From: Flectobacillus major DSM 103
GTDB taxonomy: Bacteria > Bacteroidota > Bacteroidia > Cytophagales > Spirosomataceae
Direction of reading: 5' to 3'
Assembly: GCF_000427405.1 (NCBI RefSeq)
Contig: NZ_KE386491.1
Span: 3,662,790-3,726,789 of the forward strand
Length of the DNA: 64,000 bases
This document shows, in pieces, positions 1 to 10,900 of the stretch. Below the pieces are notes generated by a model. It was not told the origin of the DNA, made no database searches, and saw only the letters and a list, made by a program, of their open reading frames with translations. A program made the position numbers and the translations under genes. How positions within the stretch are numbered: position 1 is the first letter of the stretch; the number at the start of each line of letters is the position of its first letter.

Positions 1-4
1 ATCC

Positions 5-796
5 ATGACAATTTTAGATAAAATTATAGCCAACAAAGCACTCGAAGTACAAGCCCGCCAAGCTCAGGTATCTATTGATACCCTAACGAAGAAAGGGTAT
101 TTTGCCAAAAGTACTAATTCGCTAAAAACGAGTTTGCTTAATCCTGCCTCGTCGGGTATTATAGCCGAATTCAAACGAAAATCTCCCTCTAAGGGTATTA
201 TCAATGCCAATGTTACCGTAGAAGACGTAACCAAAGGTTATGTAGAAGCTGGAGCTGCGTGCTTGTCGGTACTTACCGATATTGACTTCTTTGGAGGCTC
301 TGACGAAGATATTCTCAAGGCCCGAAAAACCAACCCTACGATTCCTATTTTACGCAAAGATTTTATCATAGACGAATACCAAATCTATGAGGCAAAAGCT
401 CTTGGAGCAGATGTTATTTTGCTGATTGCCGCCAACCTTACACCTACTCAAATATTGAAACTAGGCAAAGTTGTAAAAAGCTTGGGTATGGAAACTCTTT
501 TGGAGGTACACGATAAAGGAGAACTTGATAGAAGTATCTGCGAATATATTGATGTTGTTGGGGTAAACAACCGTAATCTCAAAAACTTTGCAGAACAAAA
601 TGTCAATGCGTCGTTGGAACTAGCCGACAAAATACCAAGCAGTTTTATCAAAATATCAGAAAGTTGTATTTCGCAGCCCGAAACTATCAAGCAGCTTCAG
701 GCAGTAGGTTATAAAGGTTTTTTGATTGGCGAAACATTTATGAAAACAGAAGTACCTTCTCAAACCTTAAAATCGCTAATTGCTCAAATTCAGTAA
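5..796 (+). CDS. trpC: Indole-3-glycerol phosphate synthase
   Basis: This cytoplasmic TIM-barrel enzyme closes the indole ring, converting 1-(2-carboxyphenylamino)-deoxyribulose 5-phosphate to indole-3-glycerol phosphate in tryptophan synthesis. The 263-residue product has the normal length for a monofunctional TrpC. The phosphate/substrate motif EFKRKSPSKG lies at residues 55-64, ILRKDFI carries the catalytic lysine near 118, LLEVHDK carries the catalytic glutamate near 167, and VGVNNRNLK and ISESCI follow. It is the first gene of the trpC-trpF-trpB run. The upstream trp genes, if present, lie outside the window, so operon regulation cannot be judged from here. Confidence 0.97.
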   Translation: MTILDKIIANKALEVQARQAQVSIDTLTKKGYFAKSTNSLKTSLLNPASSGIIAEFKRKSPSKGIINANVTVEDVTKGYVEAGAACLSVLTDIDFFGGSDEDILKARKTNPTIPILRKDFIIDEYQIYEAKALGADVILLIAANLTPTQILKLGKVVKSLGMETLLEVHDKGELDRSICEYIDVVGVNNRNLKNFAEQNVNASLELADKIPSSFIKISESCISQPETIKQLQAVGYKGFLIGETFMKTEVPSQTLKSLIAQIQ

Positions 797-824
797 ATTA
801 ATCGTTGGTTTGAGAACTTAAATC

Positions 825-857
825 ACTGAAAATTCTAATTTTTTTTCAGTATTTTTG
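825..857 (+). terminator. Hairpin plus T-rich tract between trpC and trpF
   Basis: ACTGAAAA (825-832) pairs with TTTTCAGT (843-850) and is followed by ATTTTTG and a run of T. It could be a weak or partial terminator inside the trp run. The overlapping TATTTTTG (850-857) also fits the bacteroidetal -7 box, so trpF may have its own promoter. No TTG lies at the expected -33 distance. Tentative. Confidence 0.35.
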
Positions 858-900
858 TTTTTTATAAACATTTACAACCTAACACTAACCGTTCCATACC

Positions 901-1539
901 ATGAGATTAAAAATCTGCGGAATGCGAGATGCCGAGAACATTCGCCAACTGTTAGCCTTACAGCCAGACTACATGGGGTTTATTTTTTACGAAAAATCAA
1001 GCCGATTTGTTGCCGACCAACTAGACGAAGACCTATTGAGGTCTTTCCCTAAATCAACTCGAAAGGTGGGTGTGTTTGTCAACGCAACACAATCATATAT
1101 CCTTGATATGGTAAAAAAGTACAGCTTAGACTATGTACAGCTTCATGGCGAAGAACTTCCAGATTTTTGTAAAAATCTCAAATTTAAGGGTGTAAATATT
1201 ATCAAGGCATTTGCATTAGATAATTCATTTAATTTTGGGAAACTCCACAATTATAAACCTCATTGCGATTTCTTTTTGTTTGATACTAAAGGCGAACAAG
1301 CAGGTGGCAATGGCATCACATTCGACTGGTCGTTGCTGAGAAGATACGACAACGAAAAGCCATTTTTTCTAGCTGGTGGTATTAGCTTAGAGAATGCTGC
1401 TCAGGTATTGGAAATGAGAACCCTCAAAATTCATGCGATTGATGTGAATAGTAAATTTGAAATAGCTCCTGCTTTAAAAGATATTGACAAAATAGCCGAG
1501 CTAATAAAAATATTAAAACCTGAAGAGGTTGAACTTTAG
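901..1539 (+). CDS. trpF: Phosphoribosylanthranilate isomerase
   Basis: TrpF catalyses the Amadori rearrangement of N-(5-phosphoribosyl)anthranilate, the step before TrpC. The 212-residue single-domain TIM barrel begins with KICGMRDAENI (residues 4-14), which holds the catalytic cysteine. YVQLHGEE lies in the middle, then DTKGEQAGG with the catalytic aspartate, and PFFLAGGIS and AIDVNSKFE bind phosphate near the C-terminus. The usual GVDVSSGVE is slightly altered here. The ATG lies 105 bp after trpC and trpB follows after 30 bp, so trpF and trpB are probably co-transcribed. Confidence 0.96.
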   Translation: MRLKICGMRDAENIRQLLALQPDYMGFIFYEKSSRFVADQLDEDLLRSFPKSTRKVGVFVNATQSYILDMVKKYSLDYVQLHGEELPDFCKNLKFKGVNIIKAFALDNSFNFGKLHNYKPHCDFFLFDTKGEQAGGNGITFDWSLLRRYDNEKPFFLAGGISLENAAQVLEMRTLKIHAIDVNSKFEIAPALKDIDKIAELIKILKPEEVEL

Positions 1540-1569
1540 CTACTAAAGCTAGTACTAGCTTCCAAAAAC

Positions 1570-2757
1570 ATGACGACAACACAACAATATAATGTTAATG
1601 AAAAAGGGTATTATGGGCAATTTGGCGGAGCGTTTATTCCTGAAATGCTTTACCCGAACGTCGAAGAACTCAAAGAACGTTATTTAAGTATTATTGAAGA
1701 AGCATCTTTCAAAGCCGAATACAATGCTTTACTAAAAGACTATGTAGGCCGCCCAACACCTCTATTTCTTGCTGAAAGGCTTTCTGAAAAATACCAAACA
1801 ACGATATACCTCAAAAGAGAAGACCTCTGTCATACAGGTGCTCATAAGGTAAATAATACGATTGGGCAGGCCTTATTGGCCAAACGCTTGGGCAAACGCA
1901 AAATCGTAGCCGAAACAGGGGCTGGTCAGCATGGTGTAGCTACTGCTACGGTGTGTGCCTTGATGGGGCTTGAGTGTATTGTATATATGGGCGAAATTGA
2001 CATAGAGCGTCAAGCACCAAATGTTGCTCGTATGAAAATGCTTGGAGCGGAGGTTCGGGCGGCTAAAAGTGGCTCAAAAACACTCAAAGATGCAACCAAC
2101 GATGCCATGCGTCACTGGATTAATAACCCTGTAGACACACATTATATTATTGGCTCGGTAGTTGGCCCACACCCATATCCCGACATGGTGGCTCGCTTTC
2201 AGTCGGTTATTTCGGAAGAAATTAAATGGCAATTAACCGAAAAAATCGGTAAGCCTAATCCCGACTATGTTATTGCCTGTGTAGGTGGTGGCTCAAATGC
2301 CGCTGGTGCGTTTTATCATTTCTTGGATAACACCGAAACCCTCTTAGTTGCCGCAGAAGCTGGTGGACATGGTATTGCTTCGGGCTTATCGGCGGCGACA
2401 ACGTTTCTGGGAAAACCTGGAGTTTTGCATGGAAGTAGAAGTATTTTGATGCAAACTGAAGATGGGCAAGTTGTAGAACCTCACTCTATTTCGGCTGGTC
2501 TTGATTACCCAGGTATTGGCCCAATGCACGCCCACTTATTTGATACCAAACGAGCTAAGTTTTTTGCTATTACCGACGAGGCTGCATTAAAGTCAGGCTT
2601 TGAGTTATCTAAACTAGAAGGCATTATTCCAGCCCTAGAGTCGGCACATGCTTTGGCCGTATTAGAGGAACTAGGTGCTACCAAAAATGAAACAGTGGTA
2701 ATTAACCTTTCTGGTCGTGGCGACAAAGATTTGGCTACTTATATGAAATACTTGTAA
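1570..2757 (+). CDS. trpB: Tryptophan synthase beta chain
   Basis: TrpB is the PLP-dependent subunit that condenses indole with L-serine to make tryptophan. The 395-residue length is typical of TrpB1. The PLP lysine is K93 in KREDLCHTGAHKVNN. The glycine-rich phosphate loop CVGGGSNAAG, EGIIPALESAHA and the C-terminal LSGRGDKD are all present. It normally pairs with TrpA and channels indole, yet trpA is not next to it here: it lies 9.7 kb away on the other strand. A strong hairpin terminator directly follows the stop codon. Confidence 0.98.
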   Translation: MTTTQQYNVNEKGYYGQFGGAFIPEMLYPNVEELKERYLSIIEEASFKAEYNALLKDYVGRPTPLFLAERLSEKYQTTIYLKREDLCHTGAHKVNNTIGQALLAKRLGKRKIVAETGAGQHGVATATVCALMGLECIVYMGEIDIERQAPNVARMKMLGAEVRAAKSGSKTLKDATNDAMRHWINNPVDTHYIIGSVVGPHPYPDMVARFQSVISEEIKWQLTEKIGKPNPDYVIACVGGGSNAAGAFYHFLDNTETLLVAAEAGGHGIASGLSAATTFLGKPGVLHGSRSILMQTEDGQVVEPHSISAGLDYPGIGPMHAHLFDTKRAKFFAITDEAALKSGFELSKLEGIIPALESAHALAVLEELGATKNETVVINLSGRGDKDLATYMKYL

Positions 2758-2770
2758 GAATGATAGCATA

Positions 2771-2814
2771 CCAACAAAAATCCCCTTGACTTTCGCCAAG
2801 GGGATTTTTGTTGG
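2771..2814. terminator. Bidirectional terminator between trpB and the DUF349 gene
   Basis: A perfect 18-bp stem (2771-2788 with 2797-2814) encloses an 8-nt loop. The stem has a GC-rich top (CCCCTTG/CAAGGGG) and A-rich and T-rich flanks on both sides. It lies between the convergent stops of trpB and the DUF349 gene and can serve both strands. Confidence 0.9.
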
Positions 2815-2849
2815 TATAACTTATATTTTATTAAGCCATATTCCTTGAA

Positions 2850-4130
2850 TTACTGACCTAACAAAACTTCTAATTCTTTTTTGAATTCCACCAAAAGGGT
2901 TTCTTTCATCGAGATTTTGCGTTTTTGGGTATTAATCTTATTAATAACTAACTTATCACCCATCTGACCTGAGTATTGCGACTCAGAGATAAAAGAATCC
3001 AATTCGTTTTTCTCTTTTTTGGTCATATAATCCATCTGATTAATCATAATCTTCAATTGCTCGATACGAGGTTTTTCGTTCAAAGCAGGATGACGATAAG
3101 AAATCACACGCAATAAGTAATTCATCTCGAAAATCTTATCGCAAATATTACGGAAACGCTCGGCAAGGTTTCTATCAACACTTTTGGTAAGGGTTGACAA
3201 CTCTTTCCATTTCACCAAATACGCTTTTGCTTTCTCGGCAGTTTGAGGAATATTTACTTGGTCAGGGAAGTTTCTTTCCAACTCGGTAGTCATATCCATC
3301 ATTTGTTGCACACGAGGGTCTATTCTTGGTTTCGAAACAATACCTTTTACATTATTGTAACGTTCAAAGAAGAAATCGCTCGAACGCTTAAACTGCTTCC
3401 AAAGCATACTTTGCTTTTTGGGTGGCACCTGACTGATAGTTTTCCACTCACGTTGCAAATCTTTGATTTTTTGGAAACCAGCATCAACATCCTGTTCATA
3501 ACGCAAAGACCTTGCAGTATCAACGATTTTTTGAAGTTGAGCCAATTTTTCATCGATAATACGGTTTTTCTCAGCGTAATATTCTCTACGACGCACAAAG
3601 AAATCATCTACAATATCGTTGAATTCACTTTCGATACTATCTTGAAGAGCTTTATCAACAGGGCCCGTTTTCAGCCATTTGGTTTTAATTTCCATAATGG
3701 AGTCGGTGGCCTTTGCCCAGTCATCAATAGCACCAGCTTGTTTGGTTTCTTCAATCAAAGCTCTCTTGATTTCAAGATTCTTGATTTGATTATTTAGAAT
3801 TAGCTCACGCAACTGCAATTCTAACTCGTCTAACTTGTGAAGTAGAGGGAGAAAATTACCCAAACCGTCAAACTCTACGAGGTTTTTTCGCAGTTGGAGT
3901 AATTTAGTTAGGTAAGAGCCTTTGTTTTGAGCTTCATCTACTTGTGAAAAAAGTAAATTCACTTTGTTTTCTGCAATAGAAAAGCGATTTACAAAGTATT
4001 GAAGAGCTTCCTCTTCGGTGTTGCGAACAACACCAATCAGGCGGTCTGGGTATTCCAAATATCCTTTTAAGTAGACCTTACCATCTTTACAATAGCCATA
4101 CTCGGCTGCATTTTTTACTGTATTTTCCAT
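2850..4130 (-). CDS. DUF349 domain protein
   Basis: This 426-residue, highly charged and largely helical cytoplasmic protein contains repeated DUF349 units, recognisable by the W-K...F-x-R-R/K-x-x-x-F pattern (for example WLKTGPVDKA, FNDIVDDFFVRRREY, WKTISQVPPKKQ, LWKQFKRSSDFFFERY). Bacteroidota carry one or two such proteins and their molecular role is unsettled. I chose the ATG at 4130 (MENTVKNAAEYG). The longer frame to 4163 needs a TTG start and lacks family-like sequence. It is convergent with trpB. The upstream gap of about 670 bp separates it from divergent ettA. Confidence 0.85.
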   Translation of the reverse strand: MENTVKNAAEYGYCKDGKVYLKGYLEYPDRLIGVVRNTEEEALQYFVNRFSIAENKVNLLFSQVDEAQNKGSYLTKLLQLRKNLVEFDGLGNFLPLLHKLDELELQLRELILNNQIKNLEIKRALIEETKQAGAIDDWAKATDSIMEIKTKWLKTGPVDKALQDSIESEFNDIVDDFFVRRREYYAEKNRIIDEKLAQLQKIVDTARSLRYEQDVDAGFQKIKDLQREWKTISQVPPKKQSMLWKQFKRSSDFFFERYNNVKGIVSKPRIDPRVQQMMDMTTELERNFPDQVNIPQTAEKAKAYLVKWKELSTLTKSVDRNLAERFRNICDKIFEMNYLLRVISYRHPALNEKPRIEQLKIMINQMDYMTKKEKNELDSFISESQYSGQMGDKLVINKINTQKRKISMKETLLVEFKKELEVLLGQ

Positions 4131-4802
4131 TGGTTTACGTTGCGTGGTTAGAGTTTTTGGCAATGCTCATAGCTCTAACGGGATTCATGGTTTAGGTTAA
4201 TTTGACAATTGTTTTAAATTATTTATTTTCATTAACATCTATTCTCTTTGAATATACTCTACATTAACGAATAAGTCTTGATTATAACCTATAAAAGTTA
4301 GACAAATTTATTGAAACAGTTCTATGTGTATTAATAATTCTCTAATTATTTTTCCCGCAATATACTGAATTTCAGTAAAAAATCTAACAATTTACATACA
4401 TTATCCATTTTACGGATAAATTTTATGATTAGTCTTTATAAAAATATTGAAATATAGCTTAAAAACAAAAACTAAGCCATATCCACTGAATCCCCAGTAC
4501 CCTTTTACTATCTTTGATACTAAAATAGGTAGTCAATCATTACCAAGTAAAAAAAAACTTAATAAGTGAGCAAATAAGTCCTCATAAAACTATAACATTG
4601 AGGTAACTTTTTGTTCAAACACAAAATCAGTGACAAACCAAGGTAAATGTTGTTGGGATTGACAACGCTGAAGTACTTTTCTCCATCGAGATAGCATTTT
4701 ATGGCTTTTAATCTCATACCTTACTAAGGCTTATTTTGAAATTTTACTTTCCATGATTGATTCTACTAATATAAACCGACATTCAGAATAAAACAACAAA
4801 CA
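4131..4802. other. Long AT-rich divergent intergenic region
   Basis: This 672-bp gap lies between the divergent DUF349 and ettA genes. I see no convincing ORF or RNA gene. A TATCTTTG box at 4509-4516 could be a -7 element for ettA with a long leader, but no TTG stands 19-20 bp upstream. The rest is low-complexity A/T sequence. Confidence 0.4.
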
Positions 4803-6470
4803 ATGAGTCAAGAAACCATTATTTTTTCGATGGAGCGGGTTTCCAAAACTGTTCCTCCTCAAAAAACAATCCTCAAAAACATCTATCTATCTTTTTTCTA
4901 CGGTGCTAAAATTGGGGTACTTGGTCTAAACGGTTCGGGTAAGTCTTCCTTGCTCCGTGTTATTGCAGGTATCGACAAAAGCTACACGGGCGATGTAGTA
5001 TTTTCGCCTGGGTATTCAGTAGGTTTGTTAGAACAAGAACCTAAACTAGACCCCGACAAAACGGTTAAAGAGATTGTCGAAGAAGGTGTTGCCGAAATTG
5101 TAGCTTTGTTAAAAGAGTTTGACGAAATCAATGAAGCTTTTGGCGACCCCGACGCTGATTTTGACAAATTGCTGGCTCGTCAGGGCGAGGTACAAGAAAA
5201 ACTCGACCATTTCAATGCCTGGGAATTAGATACCCGCCTAGAAAAAGCCATGGATGCTCTTCGTTGCCCTCCTTCCGACGCTTTGGTAGGAAATCTATCG
5301 GGTGGTGAAAAACGCCGTGTGGCTTTATGCCGCTTATTGCTTCAAGAACCCGACGTATTACTTCTGGATGAACCTACCAACCACCTCGATGCCGAATCGG
5401 TATTGTGGCTTGAAGAACACCTCAGACAATACAAAGGAACGGTTATTGCTGTTACACACGACCGTTATTTCTTAGACAATGTAGCAGGTTGGATTTTGGA
5501 ACTTGACCGTGGCGAGGGTATTCCTTGGAAAGGTAATTATTCGTCTTGGTTAGAGCAAAAACAAAATCGTTTGGCTTTAGAAGAGAAAACCGAATCAAAA
5601 CGCCAAAAAACCCTACAGCGTGAGTTGGAATGGGTACGTATGGCACCAAAAGCTCGTCAGGCAAAATCTAAGGCTCGTTTGGGGGCTTACGAAAATTTGC
5701 TTTCGGAAGAAAACAAACAGAAAGAAGATAAATTAGAGTTATTTATTCCTCCAGGGCCAAGATTGGGTAACAAGGTTATTGAGGTAAATAATGTGTCAAA
5801 AGCTTATGGCGACAAACTTCTCTTTGAAAACCTTACATTCTCGTTGCCACCTGCAGGTATTGTAGGTATTATCGGGCCAAACGGGGCTGGTAAAACTACA
5901 TTATTCAAACTTATTACAGGAAAAGAACAACCCGACGCTGGAACATTTGAAGTGGGCGAAACTGTAAAAATGGCTTATGTAGACCAAGAACACAACCAAT
6001 TACAAGGAGACAAGACAGTTTTTGAAACTATTTCGGGTGGTACAGAACATATCCTGCTAGGCAATCGACAAGTAAATGCTCGTGCTTATGTGAGTAAGTT
6101 TAACTTTGCTGGTGCCGACCAAGAAAAGAAAATAGCAAATCTTTCGGGTGGAGAACGTAACCGTGTCCACTTGGCAATGATGCTAAAAGAGGGTTCAAAC
6201 TTGTTGCTTCTGGATGAGCCAACCAACGACTTGGACGTAAATACACTTCGTGCCCTTGAAGAAGCTTTAGAAAACTTTGGTGGGTGTGCTGTAGTTATTT
6301 CTCACGACCGTTGGTTTTTGGACCGTGTGGCTACCCATATTTTGGCTTTTGAAGGCGATTCTCAAGTATATTGGTTTGAGGGCAACTTCTCTGACTACGA
6401 AGAAAACCGCCGTAAGCGTTTGGGGTCGGATGCTACGCCAAAACGAATTCGTTATAAAAAATTACAATAG
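4803..6470 (+). CDS. ettA: Energy-dependent translational throttle ABC-F ATPase EttA
   Basis: EttA is a soluble ABC-F protein that binds the ribosomal E site and gates entry into elongation according to the ADP/ATP ratio (family knowledge). The 555-residue product has two ABC domains. The first has Walker A GLNGSGKSS near residue 40, signature LSGGEKRR and Walker B LLLDEPTNHLD. The second has GPNGAGKTT, LSGGERNR and LLLDEPTNDLD. An arginine- and lysine-rich linker lies between them (around 250-310). The length equals that of E. coli EttA. There is no membrane segment. A palindromic terminator follows the stop. Confidence 0.95.
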   Translation: MSQETIIFSMERVSKTVPPQKTILKNIYLSFFYGAKIGVLGLNGSGKSSLLRVIAGIDKSYTGDVVFSPGYSVGLLEQEPKLDPDKTVKEIVEEGVAEIVALLKEFDEINEAFGDPDADFDKLLARQGEVQEKLDHFNAWELDTRLEKAMDALRCPPSDALVGNLSGGEKRRVALCRLLLQEPDVLLLDEPTNHLDAESVLWLEEHLRQYKGTVIAVTHDRYFLDNVAGWILELDRGEGIPWKGNYSSWLEQKQNRLALEEKTESKRQKTLQRELEWVRMAPKARQAKSKARLGAYENLLSEENKQKEDKLELFIPPGPRLGNKVIEVNNVSKAYGDKLLFENLTFSLPPAGIVGIIGPNGAGKTTLFKLITGKEQPDAGTFEVGETVKMAYVDQEHNQLQGDKTVFETISGGTEHILLGNRQVNARAYVSKFNFAGADQEKKIANLSGGERNRVHLAMMLKEGSNLLLLDEPTNDLDVNTLRALEEALENFGGCAVVISHDRWFLDRVATHILAFEGDSQVYWFEGNFSDYEENRRKRLGSDATPKRIRYKKLQ

Positions 6471-6473
6471 CAT

Positions 6474-6521
6474 AATCATTAAAAGGTCGGAAGAAATATT
6501 TCTTCCGACCTTTTAATGATT
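6474..6521. terminator. 48-nt perfect palindrome, bidirectional terminator
   Basis: Positions 6474-6497 are the exact reverse complement of 6498-6521. The GC-rich core GGTCGGAAGAAA is flanked by AATCATTAAAA and its complement, giving a T-rich 3' side on both strands. It sits between the convergent stops of ettA and porP, and its right end overlaps the porP stop codon. Confidence 0.85.
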
Positions 6522-7584
6522 AGAATTTAGGACATCGAAGTTCAGCTTTTCTTGGCCTATATTTAGGCTTTGGCTCAAACAAATCGCTGAATATATAAGA
6601 TAAGGATATTTCGTGAGCTCCTCCTGTTGATGCCCCAAGGCTCGAAATTGTAGCATCATAGCTATAACCAATCGAAAAGTTGTCTTGTCGATAACCAATA
6701 AGAATAATAGCGGCATCGTTGCTCATAAAACTCTGTCCATTTTTTTGATACGATTTCAAAGGAATACCCCTATACCAAGCACCCAATACCAATGGCGAAT
6801 AAGTTAAATACAAGCCTAAATCAAGCTGGTCAGAAACACCCTGCCGTTTATAGTGAATTACAGGCGTAAGACTTTTTTCTTTCTCGATAGCATCACCTAA
6901 ATTATTCCCAATTTCATAATCAGCAATCGGAATACGATACCCCGCCTGAATACCTATTTTGATAGGCAATCGAGCATCGGCATTATTGAATGACTGATTG
7001 GGCTGATTGATATGATGCACCGATACCCCTGCCCAAAAGCGGTCGGAATAGACAATCCCACCCGACGAAAAGTCCCAGTATTTTAATTGTGGAGCCAAAT
7101 TGCCATTATTGGTAATAGGGTCGGATGTTACTGGCGGATAGCCATTTCCATCTAAATACGATTGAATTTGGTCGGCAAAAATATAGTCCCCAAAATTGAT
7201 TCCGCGCATCACATAAGACCCCTGAACACCTAAATTGGCAGAAAGCCCATCCGATATTTTGAGGTGATAAGAGTAAATAGCACCAATATCGGTTGTTTTT
7301 AGATTAGAAAACTGGCGGTCGTTGGTTAACAAAATGCCCACACCACTGTTTATTCTATCAAAATACATATCGCCCGATAGCGAAGATGTTACAAAATTGG
7401 CACTTAGCGAAGGCCATTGGTTGCGATGATTAAAATTAACCCGAGGAGCCATTGCCGAACCAGCAAAGGCAGGATTCAAATATAGTGGTGCTGCATAAAA
7501 TTGCGAATATTGCGGGTCTTGGGCTTTCGCACAAAACACACTTATTACTAATATAGACAGCAAGAGAAGGATATTTTTAAACAT
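6520..7584 (-). CDS. PorP/SprF family T9SS outer-membrane protein
   Basis: This 354-residue outer-membrane beta-barrel starts with a signal peptide (MFKNILLLLSILVISVFCAKA) followed by the family hallmark QDPQYSQFYAAPLYLNPAFAGS, split here as QDPQYSQFYA and LYLNPAFAGS. PorP/SprF proteins act with the type IX secretion system and are typically encoded beside large cargo proteins with type B C-terminal domains, which they help to deliver or anchor (family knowledge). That arrangement is seen here: the divergent neighbour at 7942 is such a cargo protein. The C-terminus ends in short amphipathic strands plus a basic tail. Confidence 0.93.
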   Translation of the reverse strand: MFKNILLLLSILVISVFCAKAQDPQYSQFYAAPLYLNPAFAGSAMAPRVNFNHRNQWPSLSANFVTSSLSGDMYFDRINSGVGILLTNDRQFSNLKTTDIGAIYSYHLKISDGLSANLGVQGSYVMRGINFGDYIFADQIQSYLDGNGYPPVTSDPITNNGNLAPQLKYWDFSSGGIVYSDRFWAGVSVHHINQPNQSFNNADARLPIKIGIQAGYRIPIADYEIGNNLGDAIEKEKSLTPVIHYKRQGVSDQLDLGLYLTYSPLVLGAWYRGIPLKSYQKNGQSFMSNDAAIILIGYRQDNFSIGYSYDATISSLGASTGGAHEISLSYIFSDLFEPKPKYRPRKAELRCPKF

Positions 7585-7941
7585 AAAATCAAAACAATTT
7601 ATTTTCCATAACTATTTATGAAAATTTGTTATTATTGACTACAACTTACTTAGCTAAGCGGTATGATTTTTTCGTATATACTAACAATACTTATGTTTTG
7701 TCGAAATGGCAAGTAGTTTTGTCTTTAACTAAAATTTTTAAGCTTATATTTCGTTTAATTTAGGCATGAATGTACTCATTTTCTAGCAGTAATACATATT
7801 TGCCATGATTGGAATAGCCCTCAAATGTAGAAAATAGTATCAAATCTAGTGCCATATCAAAACCTTAATACAACCCTTTTCAGTTTCTAATGGTCTATTA
7901 AAGTAATTTAGTAAAAGTATCACGAACTAGATAACGAAGAA
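7585..7941. other. Divergent promoter region between porP and the T9SS cargo gene
   Basis: This 357-bp AT-rich gap probably holds the promoters for both divergent genes. I found no exact TTG-N19/20-TAnnTTTG pair and no ORF or hairpin of note. Confidence 0.35.
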
Positions 7942-10900
7942 ATGTCGAATTTTGGTAAAACATATCAGTTTTTTTTGAGCCTACTACTAGGTTTATTAAT
8001 ATGGGCTGGAACCAATACGACAACTGTCGCCCAAATAAGTGCCACAAAACTATGCTTGTCAGAATGTCAGGACTCTACAGCCGCAACACAGTTTAAAGAT
8101 ACCTTTAGTACGCCAGCCACTGCATGGCTCTGGGATTTTGGTGACCCTACCAGTGGCAACAAAAATACCTCTACTTTAAAAAGTCCTGCACACTTATATA
8201 CAACACCAGGCAAAAAAACAATTACTCTTACCCGTACAGAGGTAGGTGTACCAAAGGTGTATACCACCGAAATTACTATTAATCAGCCTCCAACGCCTTT
8301 TTATTTGGGTAATGACCCTTCTCAACAAGACACTACCATTTGTAAAGGTGATAAACTCAAACTAGACCCTTATCGCACTGGCGGAGCATTACCACAATAC
8401 AAATATAGTTGGTTTCCTAAAGGCGATACCACCCAAACTATTTTTGCAGATTCGACAACGTGTTATTCTGTACAGGTAACCGATACACTTACAGGGTGTT
8501 CGTCAGAAAATAAGCTCAATGTAAAACTTTGCGTACCACCACCCCCTGAGCCTCCAAAAGAATATTGGTATTTTGGTAAAGGTGCAGGTATGTTGTTTTC
8601 AAATGGTTCGCCAACAGCCGACGACCAAGGAAAAACCGATGCCATAGAAGGGGTGTCGTCTATTACAGATGCCAAAGGAAATACTATTTTTTATACCGAT
8701 GGCCGCAAAGTATACCGTAAAGACGGAACACTCATGCCTTCGGTCAGCCCTGCCGATACCCTACTCGGCAGTTCGTTTGCCACTCAAGGAACTGTTATTA
8801 TACCTGTACCTTCCTGCAAAGGCTGTCAGTCGCTGTATTATGTGTTTACTACAACAGATATTAATGGCCAAAAACAACTTACTTATTCGGTAGTTGATAT
8901 GCGAAAAGATGGTGGCAAGGGAAAAATTGTTGAAAAAAATATCCCTGTAAATGATGCTCAAACAACCGAAAGTGTTGCATCGGTATATGTTCCCAAAGAT
9001 TCTACTTATTGGGTAGTTACCCACGACTACGGTAATAATACCTTTAGGCTCAATAGGGTTACTAAAAATGGGCTTTCTATTTCCAAAACCATAGATATCG
9101 GTTCAGCTGTCGATTCGGTAAGCAAGGCACAAGGGTATCTTAAATTTTCGGCCGATAATACAAAAATGGCTTATGTTATTCCTGGCCCTTACAAAAACCT
9201 TATTGAAATATATGATTTTGCAGATTCTACAGGAACAATCTCTGGCAAAAGGGTTATCGATCTTGGGCTAGCACCACCTACCCTTTACGGAGCAGAGTTT
9301 TCGCCCGATGGTAATAGCCTGTACGCAACCCTTACTGCAGGTGTAACAACACTTCCTCCTGCTGATACTACTATTAAATCGCAATTATTAAAATTTGATA
9401 TTACTACAACCGACACCGCTACTATCCGAAAATCAAAGGTATTAATCGATAGTACAAGTACCCAAAATTTTGGAACACTCAAGGTAGGGCCCGATGGCAA
9501 AATATACATGGCTATTCAGGGAAGTTCTTTTTTGGGTGTAATAGGCAAACCCAATGTACAATTACAAAGTACCGACAAGCTAGATACACTCGAATACAAA
9601 AGAAATGGTTTTGACCTCAATGGAAAACTAAGCCAGTTGGGGTTACCCAATACTACCTCTGTTACACCAACACAGGACGAACAATCGGGTATTTCGGTGT
9701 CAGATACGTGTTTGGGGTCTCCTACCAATTTTCAAGCGAACCACTTATGTGGCGATAAGCTCAAAAATACCAAAACCCTGTGGTTGGTTTATCGAGGTAA
9801 AGCCCCACAAAATAACCAACCTGAGGGTTCTCCTATAGCTACGCTTGGCGGTGGTGCTGGTGACAAAGATTTACAGGCTAGTATTACCCTTACCGAGCCA
9901 GGTGTTTATCATGTTAGGGTGGTTATGGCCAACCGCTGTAAATCCGATACGACTTTGCCTGCACAGGAGTTTACGATAAAGCCCATGCCAAGCCCCAACC
10001 TTGGTAATGATATTGAGCTTTGTGCGGCCTCTACTATTTTAAATTCTAACAATACCCTCGATAGTAGTAATTATTTCTGGGTAAAAGATGGCTCTTTTCT
10101 CCCTAATGATTCCCTCAGAACTCTCACGGTTACTCAGTCGGGCAAATATAGAGTATTGGTAGAACGCAATGGTTGTATCAAAGACGATGAAATAAATGTT
10201 GTATTGGCTCAGGCTCAGCCTTTTAATCTAGCCGATACCACTATCTGTAATTCTTCAAGTATTATTTTGGACGCTTCAGTTGCAGGAGGCTCTAATAGCC
10301 AATATCGATGGAGTTCAGGACAGACAACGCCTTCTATCGTTGTTACCACAGCAGGTAAATATACCGTGACCGTAACCACACCAATAGGTAATACAACGTG
10401 TACTGTAAGCGATGATATTAATGTAGCCCTAAGGCCACCAACTAATTTTAGCCGACTTATTACAGCCCCAACAGCTTGTAATAAACAAGATGGCTCTATT
10501 GTATTAAGTAATTTTAACCCAGCCGATACCTATACTTTTGTCTGGTACAAAGATGGTATACTACAACCAAATTTGACTGGTGCGAATATCAGCGGGCTTA
10601 GTACAGGTACTTATCAAGTAACAATCAATAGTCCAAGCTCTTGTGGAAAAACTGAAACATTCAGCCTGATTCCTGCGGCAACTCCATTAGCCAATATTAC
10701 TACAAGGGTCGACAATGTGACTTGTTTAAGCGATGGGGCTATCAATATCAATGTTCTTAGCACAAGCAGATTTATCCCTTTCAATTATATTTTAATAAAA
10801 CAAGGTACTCCCGACATACAAGCAGGTAGTGGTGGTATGGCTTCTATTTTTGTTTCGTCGGGTATTTATAAAATCAAAAACCTTACTACAGGTACATATA

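Noticed and set aside
3243-3797. 184-codon plus-strand ORF opposite the DUF349 gene
   Set aside because: It is antisense to a well-supported coding gene, with no family match or start signal.
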